From Azolla caroliniana (lineage: Eukaryota; Polypodiophyta), in contig JBHGNT010000010.1 of the NCBI GenBank assembly GCA_043228905.1, positions 7,564,001-7,628,000 on the forward strand: a DNA stretch of 64,000 nt. Direction: 5' to 3'. Positions 42,375 through 52,191 of this stretch are shown piece by piece (within the stretch, counting starts at the first letter, position 1; each line of letters opens with the position of its first letter). The notes beneath the pieces were generated by a model. The model saw only the letters and a list, made by a program, of their open reading frames with translations. It had not been told where the DNA came from and searched no databases. The translations under genes were made by a program, and so were the position numbers.

Positions 42375-42499
42375 CAAACATGAGTTTCTTTCCCTTTTGT
42401 GGATATGTCACAAAAGGGATCTTTGTGGTGTCTGTAGGTGAGCTTTGATACTTAATCCGAATTCTATTGAGTGGCTTCTCCTCCTTAGGGTCAGTTGAC
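42375..42499 (-). pseudogene. ParB-methyltransferase gene, upstream end of the split exon
   Basis: On the minus strand an acceptor-like TTTCATGCAG at 42500 is followed by an open frame: STDPKEEKPLNRIRIKYQSS, then TDTTKIPFVTYPQKGKKLM, running into the A2 junction and continuing as FEDEVVRQPSDE at 27069 once the insertion is removed. Upstream exons must exist, but I cannot find them between here and 44860. Confidence 0.7.
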
Positions 42500-43245
42500 C
42501 TGCATGAAATAATACAACAGATGAACTTAAACCTATATTCTCTCGAATGAAAATCTATTGTAGTCTAGAAAATGCGAATACAAAGAATAGTTTGGCCTTA
42601 TGAAGCACTTGCCTGAGCACTAGTGTATGGGACCTACTTAAAGGATGTAGTCATAAGATCAAAAACATAGCAAAAGGCAATGGAAAGGGAGTTGACATAA
42701 GGGATTAGTGAAACCTAAACCTATATGCTCCTTATTGGCAATGGTACTAAGCTGGTAAAGTGGTATGGGGTACAAAACTTCAATTCAAGTATTGTTTTGG
42801 ACTCATTCAGTCTTATAGTAAGCACATTCCTAGTAAAGAAAGATTTGTATGGGGTGTCAAATTATATACAGTATGTAGATTGGTAGCATGGAATACCAAA
42901 TAAGCAATCCAGTATTGTTTTGGCCTCATTCCACTGTTACAGTTAGTACAAAACTAGTAAGGGTGTTAAATCACATGAAGGATGGGAGAAAGAGGATTAG
43001 AAACCTAGGGACTAGAAAGAGGAAAATGTATATTTAATGTCTCAGAGTCCACCAGACACTAAAATTAGTAAAATTTTGGTATCCCCAGTAGTGTCTAAAT
43101 ATCAAATTTCCAACCCAATTTTACCGTATTTTGACCTAAATTAGAATTTCTTAACCTGTTTTTACTTCTTATTTTTCGTCTAATGTTTGTTTTCATGTCT
43201 TTGATGTCCCAAGTTAGATTAATAGTGTTATCTAGGCCACTATTC
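42500..43245. other. Spacer 5' of the split exon
   Basis: AT-rich, probably intron or promoter-side sequence of the methyltransferase-like gene. No coding frame that I can support. Confidence 0.4.
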
Positions 43246-43905
43246 GATACATGTATCGATTTAGGGGTGACAACTCGTTACGCCGTATCGAGTTCTAAGC
43301 CTAAGGAGCCCATCTCGATATGGCGTATCGAGTTTTAGCCCTAGGAGCCACAATTCGATAGGCTGTATCGAGTTATGACCCCCAACTCGGTACTACGTAT
43401 CGAGTTTTCGCCTTGGGAGCCACAACTCGATACGCCGTATCGAGTTATGACCCCCAACTCGATACTACGTATCCAGTTTTAGCCCTGGGAGCCACAACTC
43501 GATACGCCATATCGAGTTATGACCCCCAACTCGATACTCCGTATCGAGTTGTACCCCTAGGAGCCAGAACTCGATATGACCTATCGAGTTATGACCCCCA
43601 ACTCGATACCCTGTATTGAATTGTAGCCCTAGGAGCCACTACTCGATACGACGTATCGAGTTCTAGCGCTAGGAGCCACAACTCGATATGGCGTAACGAG
43701 TTCTAATAAGTAACTCGATACATTGTAATGAGTTCTGACACTCAACTTGTTACATCGTATCAAGTTGAGTGTCAGAACTCGATACGATGTATCGAGTTCT
43801 TGGTCTTGGATCTATAACTTGATACATCGTACCGAGTTGTGACCCTCACGTTGAGACAATGTACCGACTTCGGGCCATAACTCAATACCATGGATCGAGT
43901 TATGG
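43246..43905. repeat. Array of about 17 palindromes (72-bp double period)
   Basis: Units of the form AACTCGATAC-NNN-GTATCGAGTT, each a near-perfect palindrome of about 23 bp, start at 43384, 43424, 43456, 43496, 43528, 43568, 43600, 43640 and so on. Spacings alternate 40 and 32 bp, giving a 72-bp higher-order unit with two alternating spacers (a GGAGCCAC-type and an ATGACCCCC-type). Outer units are more decayed. A short open frame here is a by-product of the repeat. Confidence 0.9.
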
Positions 43906-44860
43906 ATCCAGGAGGTAGAAGTGGGCATGCAGGTTATTCTGAAAGAAAGATACGTAGATAGGACTATGTCCATACAGTTTAGGATTGAGATCCTACCTGG
44001 TGTCAGAACGGGCAGTCTTTTTGCTCGACATGACGATCGTGTAGGTGAGGGGATGTGTGAGGTAGCTTGGGAGTCCTTGTGTCTGTGCTTTCATGCTCTT
44101 GAGAGTGGTTACGCTCAAATGCGGGGAAAGAAAAAGAGAGGTTGGTTCTATTTATGGGGGGCGGGGGAAGGGACTAAAGTTAAATATCTAACCACATTTA
44201 AATGCCATATAGTGCTTTTAGTTATTTTTATTTTTATTTGTATTTATTATTATCATAACATAATGATTATCTTTATACTTTATGTGTATTATGATCATTA
44301 TGATGTAGTAGTTATTATGATTTAATACTTATGATTATTATGATTTAATACTTATGATTATTATGATTTAGTACCTATTATGATCTAGTACTTATTATGA
44401 TTTAATAGATGTGCAAGGTCAGTCCAATGATTGAGTACAATTATCTACATTTATGGTAGTCTAATGATTTTGATGTGCAATAAAGTAAGAAATTATTTAT
44501 AGAAATTGAGAACATTCACTAATTGGGTGAGGATAGTGGTATTGTGCAATTATGTCACGTGAACACGTGATCAATGAATAGGAAGTTACATAAATGTTTT
44601 TTTAAGACCTACTTAAGGCATGTGACCATATAAGGGGGACAAGCGTATATAACTACACATAAGTTTAATTATGATTTATATTTTTAATATTTAACCTCTT
44701 TTAAATTTTTATTTATAGCTATTAGAAATATAGAAAAAATTATATAAGAAAATATACAAATTACATATATAGTTCCTTAGAATTCTATTTGTAGTTTAAT
44801 TATGTCTTACAATTTGTATGCTTAGGGAGTGAAATATAAAGGATATTAGAACCTCAAACA
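43906..44860. other. Spacer upstream of the transposase-like pseudogene
   Basis: Contains an AT-rich stretch with about 24-bp repeats of TATGATTTAATACTTATGAT type (44300-44405). I see no gene. It would hold the promoter of the 44861 gene, but no element stands out. Confidence 0.5.
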
Positions 44861-47625
44861 ATGGGAACAAACTCACCCTTTTTTGTTGAGGAATATCAAC
44901 TGTCATTGGATTCCTCACCTTCTCTGGGGTTTTCAGTAGAAGAATACCATTGGTCTCAAGATTCTAATTTCTCCGTTGAGGAGTATATAATCTCTAACAG
45001 TCTAGTCAATATGACAAGATGCTATGAATTCTCGATTGAAGAGTATGACCCATACACGGACTCGGGTGAGAATGTAGGTGATTGTCAAAGTTCCGAAAGT
45101 ATTTCTACCCAGCAACAGAGAACAAATTTCCGCCAAGAGGAGGATACACCAATATCATATAAGGATGACAATAAGTCAATGAGCCCCTTATTTTTCAGAA
45201 GGGTCCTACGACGTATTAGTCGAGAATGATTTGCTTTAGTGACATTTGAGGCTCAACTTACCGTAGATGTTAAAAAGACATGCTGCGCTCGTGGGCAATG
45301 ATTGGAAAGCAAAACTAGCGGTCTTTGAGACGTTACTATTTTTCACTCAATGGTGATGAACAAGACACTTATCTTATGACACAGTTATAGATGGTGTCAA
45401 ACAAAGCCTCAGATATCTCGATCTCTTTCGAGCATTACCCCTTCGGCACGACAATGTTGTAGAGTGGCATTCAAGATCACACTTTGTGTTAGCAACATGA
45501 GATTACATAGAGTGCAACAAAGAGTTTTAAACGGCAACAATCCTATTGAAGATGATAATTTGCCAGGTATGAAGGGTGCATCAGGTAGAAATGCGATTTG
45601 CTGGATGAAGACATACTTCAAGTTCAATTGTGAGATAATGCCAACTACTGGTAGGTTGCATCTCTCTGACAATTATACAGGTCGAGAAGTTTATGATTCC
45701 TATAGATCGGAAATGTCAACTTGTGGCGAGAGGTATGTCACCTACAGTCAGTTCACAAGGTTGTGGTCATTGCACTTTAGTAATGTTATTATACCTCATA
45801 AAGTACATATGGGGTTTTGTTCAATATGTGCAAACCTAAAGAGCGTGTGTACAGGGGCAAAGACAGCGACAACGAAGGAGCTAAATAAGAAATTGTTACA
45901 AGATCATCGAGACGCCCAAGCATTAGAGCAAAAAAGAGCTATGCACCATAGGTAAAAGTTAATAAACAATCCAACTAACTACATGTGTTTAATGATAGAT
46001 GGAATGGACCAAAAGAAGACGTGTCTACGTCATCTTAAACATCTTCCTAAAGATGTCAACGACGATTGTCTCGTGCAGATGCCCTTGGTGGGTAGTTTAG
46101 CCTATAATGGAAGTGTGAAGCCTCATGTCTTCGTCACCTACCCAAATGTCCACAATGACCCTCATTTAACAGTCACTGTGATTCAAAAAGTATTGATGCC
46201 TTGGGGGCAATCTTTTCCGTCGGTTTTATATATTCAACTAGACAATACTACTCGGGAAAACAAAAATTGTACAGTGTTTGGTTATCTAAGTATGCTAGTG
46301 AACCAAGGAATTTTTAGGAAAGTGAAAGTTAACTTTCTGTTGGTTGGTCACACACATGACCATATCGATCCGATGTTTAGTAACTTCTCTATGTAGTTAT
46401 CACGATATCATGCTTTTACGTTACCTAAGTTGTTCGACATCATTCGTGATGCATATACACCACGCCCAATCATGGAATACTTGAAGGAAATATATGATTT
46501 CAAGAGATACATATTAGATGGTGGTTAGCGAAATGCCAAAGTGTTAGCGCCATTAAATAATATAAGTTTCAACCACGTATTCTTAATAAATAAAAATGAT
46601 CATAGTGGTTGTACATTATTATATGCAAAGTAGTATTCATCCTTCCCCCAATGGGAGCCTGAAGGCGGGTGTCAGTTTCTACTTCATATGCCTTCAACTT
46701 TTGTTTATGGTGCAGGACAAATGTCGATTGAGACTAAGAAAGTTGTCACCAATGTACTAGCTGATAATCCAAAGAATGTTTGGATGCAAGCGCTGCAAGA
46801 CAAACGCAAGCACATTGACAATGCGAGATGCAAACGTTGCAAGAAGTATGTTGGGGAACAAGACACATCATGGTGGGATGTGTTCTTTAAAGATCAAGAA
46901 CAAATTGTTGACAATTATGTCCTTGGTAATTGGACCGTGCAAATACCCTTCACCTGGAATATACAACAGTGTCGTAATTCTTAGACTTCTCCTCTTGCAC
47001 CTAATGCGATTAATGATAGCTTGCTCCATCCACCACAAAGGGACATATATGTTGAACCCGGGCTGACAAAAACAACGGAAGCAAGGTGGCAAGGAAACTT
47101 GCAAGAATTGAAGGTGGGTATGTTAATTGCTACACATGCTAATGATAATGAGGTGGGACATCAATTTTGGATTGGTAAGGTTTTAGATATGGTGATTCAT
47201 GAGAACCAAAGCCAAATCCAGTCTATAAAGGTGCATTGGTACAACACTAAAAGCCAAAATGCCTTTATTGGCAAGTATGCTTTAGAGATCATGGAATGTC
47301 CACGGTCAAGGGGGAATAGAAAGAGGAAAAGAAATATTCATACCACTTCATGCCTAGAATTGGTGACGTAGATATTATTGTTTACGACTTAACACTAACA
47401 AAAGTTGGACGTCTCAGGAAGTTTACAATAGATATTATCAAGGAGAAACTACCTATTCTACAAGGGGTCTCATGTCGAAGGCAAACAAGATCGTCTATAC
47501 ATAACATGGAATGTCAACATCTAGTTTTTGATGAAGACAATGCCTTATAGGTACATCCGAAGATGACGAGGAACAATCTGCATAGTATATTAGTTATAGT
47601 AGCGACTCTGGATCATGATACGAGT
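44861..47625 (+). pseudogene. Large transposase-like protein (DUF7869-type) with C-terminal BAH-like module
   Basis: The N-terminus (44861-45229) has four FSVEEY-like repeats (FFVEEY, FSVEEY, FSVEEY, FSIEEY). A frameshifted stretch with CCARGQ follows. From 45464 to 47371 one frame is kept: LRLHRVQQRVLN-type text, WMKTYFKFNCEIMPTTGRLH, GFCSICANLKS, then LMIDGMDQKKT, SVKPHVFVTYPNVHND, LYIQLDNTTRENKN and FLLVGHTHDHIDPMFS. The spaced acidic motifs (DGMDQ, LDNTTREN, GHTHDHID) suggest an RNase-H-like transposase fold, an inference. The C-terminal part LKVGMLIATHAND and FWIGKVLDM ... IKVHWYNT resembles a BAH or chromatin-reader module. Internal stops at 45227 (TGA), 45953 (TAA), 46394, 46526, 46631 and 46982 (all TAG) each fit a C-to-T change in a CGA, CAA or CAG codon. 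The end, to about 47550, is in a shifted frame (DIIVYDLTLTKVGRLRK), then an acidic tail. Confidence 0.7.
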
Positions 47626-48042
47626 GATTTTTGTAAATTTTAGACTCCTCAATGAAATTTTGGTATCTAATGTAAGAGAGTGTCGTTTGTAATACTCGAA
47701 AGATATAAAAATTATGTTTAGAAATATTATTGCTTTGTACAGACATTGTTTGTTATAAAATACATTACTTCTTGACTTCTTAGTGATAGTGAACATTGTA
47801 CCATTTTGATTATAGCATAATTTTAGCGTTTTTCCAAGTTTAGGAAATGATGATTTTTTGAGGTTTTCCAACAACATTTTGAGAACATGTGATACTAGTA
47901 TCATTAAGTTTTGTGAATAGGGTATCTAAACCCCAAAATTTGGAACTTCCAGGGGCATTCCTTCCATTTGTGTGCGATCCTTCCACTTCTGAACGCGAAC
48001 GTGTTCACCGAGTTCCAGTCGTCATTCTTGAAAGGGAGATAG
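47626..48042. other. AT-rich spacer and gypsy-like tail before LTR G3
   Basis: 47626-47929 shows nothing I recognise. 47930-48042 includes a 28-bp stretch (47976-48003) identical, in inverse orientation, to the end of the G1 chromodomain region (14573-14600). A polypurine tract GAAAGGGAGATAG follows, directly before the G-family LTR. Confidence 0.5.
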
Positions 48043-48467
48043 TGCCATGAACACATGAACATCATGGCTTCACCCAAAACCTTGTAATACATAATAAAAA
48101 ACCCAACCATTCAAATAGCCTATTGTCATATAAAATGATAAAGGCTACTTTTTATAATATGTTGATTATTGTAAAAACTCTGGAACATTCTAGAATATCC
48201 TAGAACATCTTAGAATATTCTAGGTCTAGAACATTTAGAACATTATAGAAATCACTAGGCTATTCTATAGGAACCTATAAATATAGACATACAAGTCTTC
48301 TCAAACTAATTCGAATCAACACCAGTCTTAAGTTCTCATTGCCTATCTTGTATCCATTCTCTTTCTATCTTAATACACCCATTCTTCTCTTATCATTTCG
48401 TTCCTTTCTTCTTGTGCTCTCTTTATATCCCTCTTCCATCACTCTATCTTTTACTCTGGTTTTGACA
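48043..48467 (+). mobile_element. G-family LTR (G3), probably a 3' LTR remnant
   Basis: 425 bp, TGCCATGAACAC ... GTTTTGACA, about the same length as, and colinear with, the minus-strand LTR of G2 (51757-52191). Preceded by a G-type polypurine tract, so it is a 3' LTR whose internal region is lost. TATA-like CCTATAAATATA at 48274-48285. Confidence 0.75.
48183..48225 (+). promoter_or_regulatory. Heat-shock-element array in LTR G3
   Basis: Nine consecutive modules at exact 5-bp spacing: GAA, TTC, GAA, TCC, GAA, TCT, GAA, TTC, GGT, of which six are perfect. It lies about 50-90 bp upstream of the TATA-like box. Heat-shock factors bind alternating GAA/TTC modules. Confidence 0.7.
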
Positions 48468-48722
48468 AGTGTAGTACTACCATGTGAATCTTGTATATGG
48501 AATGAGAAAACGAATAATAAGAGAGGATATGGTGCACTGTTCAGTCACAGAGATAATATAGAGAGATGAGGGACAACTACACTGAGATGGTTAGAGCTCA
48601 AGTAGAAATTACCATTACAAATCTCCTAACTAATGGGCAAGCAACCTCTTTTTCGAGAAAAAAACATTCAGCTAACCAACCAGCCAATCATGTCTTTTGT
48701 GGTTATTTCTTGGTTATTCACT
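48468..48722. other. Spacer between LTR G3 and the hAT-like element
   Basis: No gene or repeat that I can support. Confidence 0.4.
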
Positions 48723-49803
48723 CCGTCTACTAGGGATAAAAAACGGTTCGGTTTAGGCTTAGCCGGTTTGGCCTTATCCAAGCCAAATCTGTTAAGCCTA
48801 AACCGTTTAGGGGTTTTCAAACCTGAACCAAACCGATTCCTAAACTGGTTTGGGAATTGGGTTAGGAGAAAACTACAAGACTATTACAATGAATATTCAA
48901 CTTCATAACCTAATTCTATTACAATTTATATTGAACTTCATAATACAATTCCATTACAGTTTATCATTGAACAATCCCCCTCCAATATGCTCCAAATGTA
49001 GAATGGTTACAAGGCTTAGAGAAAAACAACAAGAAAACACAAAATGAGAAATACAAGGCAAATATAAGTAATAGATACTTAGAGAAAAACAACGAGAAAA
49101 AATCCAATATTCCAAAAATGTTAACTAATGTAAATGTTAACTTTTCCAAAAATTGACTGTCATAATTGTCCAAGTCATAATATTCCAAAAAACATCACTT
49201 GTCCAAGTACAAGTATTCAATAACATCATCTTGTACCATAGTCTCTTCTAAATTGATATCTAAAGTATTATATTCATCATTAATACCTTAAGGAACTATC
49301 TTCCATATAAATGTATGTACCTATAACAAAAATAACATTTTGGTTATAAAAGATAAAAGAGATGGACGCTTTACTTGTTTTATATCAGACAATTGTTTTG
49401 TTGAAATTTTGGTCCACATTATTCCCTTCATATCTATTTTCTTATAACCTTAAAGTTTTGTGTTCCTCTTACTTTAATTTCAATAATCAGGTTGGCCCTC
49501 CCTAAATTTTGGAGGCAAGGTGGTGTCGTGTCTACATAGAGGCTCTCTCATTCACATTGTAGTTGGAACAAAGTCCACTAATTCTAAGGCTCGAGTATCA
49601 CACTTTATCATGATGCTTCTTCACCGTTCGATTAAATTAGAGCCATACTTTGAAGCCAAATTTAGCCTTACACACATTTCTTCTCTCCCATTTGTAATAA
49701 CTGCGACCAAAAACATATGCAATGTTTGATTAGTGAATGCTCTCGACTCTCGAGAGTGTCAAGGGAGTCGCATATTAACTCGCACATGACACATGTTATG
49801 TTG

Positions 49804-50644
49804 TGACGGGAACTCTTGTTCCTTATACGCAACACTCGGCAACAACCCAGAGAAAAACAGGAAATAAAAGCACGACATGAAGAAGAGAAGAATACACAGG
49901 ATGTTTACGTGGAAAACCCAGAGAGGGAAAAACCACGGCAGCCCACAGGCTGCAAACTATCACTATGTTAGAATGTACAACAGTGAGTACACAGATGCAA
50001 CGACCTCGTGCTCACGATCTTCGCGACAGGCGGCGGTTACAACAGAGGCAACGTCCTCTTTCTCTCTCTCTCTCATTGTACACAGTTACGCGCTCCCTCT
50101 TTTCTTGCACCAACAAGAAAAATGACAACAACTCTCTAAAAGTTTGCCCTAAGTCATATTTATACTAATATGACTTTTTGGCTATTTACAAATATAGTCA
50201 TGATGGATTCTCAGAAACATATTTACGAATATGTCTCTTCATCCGGTTCTCACCGGGTCTGCACCATCCAACTCTCCGTAGTCGGGTACTCCTCATCCGG
50301 TCTTCACCGGGTGTGTACCATCCGGCTCTCCGTAGCCGGGTACTCCTCATCCGGTTCTCACCGGGTCTGCACCATCTGGCTCTCCGTAGCCGGGTACTCC
50401 TCATCCGGTCTTCACCAGGTCTGTACCATCCGGCTCTCCGTAGCCAGGTACTCCTCATCCGGTCTTCACCGGGTCTGTACCATCCGGCTCTCCGTAGCCG
50501 GGTACTCCTCATCCGGTCTTCACTGGGTCTGTACCATCCGGCTCTCCGTAGTTGGGTACTCCTCATCTGGTTCCGGCCTCGGCCGAGTTTGTTCATCGGC
50601 ACAGTTCTTCTCCCTTCTCATCCGGAGGGACCTGTCTCCCAACA
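49804..50644 (-). mobile_element. Solo LTR of the copia A family inside the hAT-like element
   Basis: 841 bp, TGACGGGAAC ... CTCCCAACA on the plus strand. Flanks TGTTG (49799-49803) and TTTTG (50645-50649), a 5-bp duplication with one change. It shares the GGATGTTTACGTGGAAAACC block and CT tract with other A LTRs and has the longest minisatellite of the family. Confidence 0.85.
50245..50570. repeat. Minisatellite of about 57 bp in the solo LTR
   Basis: About six units built of GTACTCCTCATCCGGTCTTC, ACCGGGTCTGTACCATCC and GGCTCTCCGTAGCCGG. Long open frames on both strands here result from the unit length being a multiple of three. Confidence 0.85.
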
Positions 50645-50944
50645 TTTTGAAACTTGATTTATATCAACTTGGATCATTGATATTTTGATATGGAGAGGAC
50701 TTGGTGAGTACAACCTCTCTATCTAAATCAAGGTGTGGCATGCGCCCCTCTCTCTCACGAGTCACACACACACACATTCCAAACATTAAAAGAGACAGAA
50801 GAGAGGAATTCTTGAAACTTGAATTTAGTATATGTGAGTCTTACTTGAAAAGTTGAAGGTTGAAGGTGTGTTGCACGACGCACACAACAACGAGTTGTCG
50901 TCTTCCATTTTGTAATATGCACTGTTTAGGCTCCCTCAGAACTC

Positions 50945-50947
<3 letters not shown>

Positions 50948-50996
<49 letters not shown>
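50948..50996. repeat. (CT)n microsatellite
   Basis: About 24 CT repeats, in the hAT-like element right of the solo LTR. Confidence 0.95.
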
Positions 50997-50999
<3 letters not shown>

Positions 51000-51315
51000 T
51001 ATGTGTAGAGTCGTAAGTCATAAGTCACTTTGGAGTTTGTGTACAGACAATAGACTCGTGACTCGTGACTTGTTAGACTTCAATGGTCACTCTAGTCTCT
51101 ACTCTAAGTTTTAACCTAATAGTAATAGACTATAGTAATTATTAATTAAATCACCTAAACGACTTAGCCGGTTTGAGCCGGTTTAGCAAGGCTCAAGCCA
51201 AGCCGAGCCGAGCTGAAACTGTTAAGGCAATCTCAAGCCTAAGCCGAACCTCTAAACCGCTTTAGCCAAACGGTTTAGGCTTGAGCCGAGCCGTTGTTGA
51301 TCCCTACCATCTACA

Positions 51316-51756
51316 CAATGTGAAAGTCCAACCCACATTTACCATCATAATGAAGCATACTAGTTTTGATTGCATTTCATCAAATCCTCTTCTATTGTAT
51401 TCACTCTACCATTCCAAATTCCTCCAAATAGCTTTCATCACCATTTCAAATCCTTGAATCTTAGCTAACTTAGAATCATAATTTATAGTAGTAAATGGGT
51501 ATTATTTGTAAGCATTTTGATTTTCTCAATATGTCTTAAATAATTTCTCTACTCTTTATTTTCTCGATTACGTGAGTTTCAATCTCCATAGTTTATTATA
51601 CGCAAACCCTCAACATCATTTGTGATCAAGGCCTAGTCTGAAAATCCTTTCGTACATTTTCCATGAATTAAACATACCTTTTTTCTATTCAATGATCAAT
51701 CAATAGTGTTATGTACATATGTGAAAAATGTGAAGAAAAATGATGTAAGAAATACC
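51316..51756. other. AT-rich spacer
   Basis: Nothing recognised between the hAT-like element and the G2 LTR. Confidence 0.4.
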
Positions 51757-52191
51757 TGTCAGAACCAAGACAAAAGATAGAGTGGTGGAAGAAAGATGTA
51801 AAGAGATCACAAGAAGAGAGGAATGAAGTGATAAGAGAAGAATGAATGTATTAATAAGATAGAATGAAAATGGATACAAGATAGGCGATGAAAGCTTAAG
51901 ACTGGTGTTGATTCGAATTGGTTTGAGAAGAATTATATGTCTATATTTATAGGTTCCTATAGAATAGCCTAGAGATTTTTATAATGTTCTAGAATATTCT
52001 AAGATGTTCTAGGATATTCTAGAATGTTCTAGAATGTTCCAGAACATTTAAAATAATCAGTCTGTTACAAGAAGTAGCTTTTATCATTTCATATGATCAT
52101 ATGCTATCTTAATGGTAAGGTTCTTGATTATGTATTACAAGGTCTTGGATTCAAGCCCAAGTGAAGCCATGATGTTTATGTATTCATGACA
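51757..52191 (-). repeat. 3' LTR of gypsy G2
   Basis: 435 bp on the minus strand, TGTCATGAATAC ... GGTTCTGACA, preceded by the polypurine tract AAAGGGGAGATAG. TATA-like CCTATAAATATAG at about 51944-51957. A tRNA-like A-box/B-box pair (52098, 52147) is present in plus orientation but too degenerate to call. Confidence 0.85.
51987..52044 (-). promoter_or_regulatory. Twelve-module heat-shock-element array in the G2 LTR
   Basis: Reading the plus strand: TTC GAA TTC AGA TTC GGA TTC GAA TTC GAA TTC GAA, every module separated by exactly 2 bp (5-bp period) from 51987 to 52044. Ten of twelve modules are perfect. It sits about 30-90 bp upstream of the TATA-like box in LTR orientation. Three alternating modules are the usual minimum for heat-shock-factor binding. 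Confidence 0.75.

Larger units (their letters stand above)
48731..51307. mobile_element. hAT-like non-autonomous DNA transposon
   Basis: Ends TAGGGATAAAAAACGGTTCG and (inverted) TAGGGATCAACAACGGCTCG form an imperfect terminal inverted repeat of the TAGGGAT type known from plant Ac-like hAT elements. The flanks are CCGTCTAC (48723-48730) and CCATCTAC (51308-51315), an 8-bp duplication with one change, as hAT elements make. Both subterminal regions are rich in GGTTTAGGC / AGCCGGTTT repeats (48745-48860 and 51165-51290). No transposase frame is present. About 1.7 kb once the nested solo LTR is removed. Confidence 0.8.

Noticed and set aside
42076-42448. Open frames ending in the A2 LTR
   Set aside because: They run through the CCGGGT minisatellite and out into the methyltransferase exon antisense; no domain.
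43413-43619. Repetitive TRYAVSSYDPQLD peptide
   Set aside because: Pure translation of the palindrome array with a 72-bp (24-codon) period.
43246-43905. Regularly spaced palindromes resembling a CRISPR array
   Set aside because: Spacers are themselves repeated and similar, units are palindromic and decayed, there are no cas genes, and the surroundings are plant nuclear DNA.
50170-50690. Long open frames on both strands in the solo LTR
   Set aside because: They exist because the 57-bp minisatellite unit is a multiple of three; they encode the same short motif again and again.
52098-52160. tRNA-like A and B boxes in the G2 LTR
   Set aside because: The B-box match (GGATTCAAGCC) is weak and the sister LTR at 48043 lacks it, so not listed as a feature.
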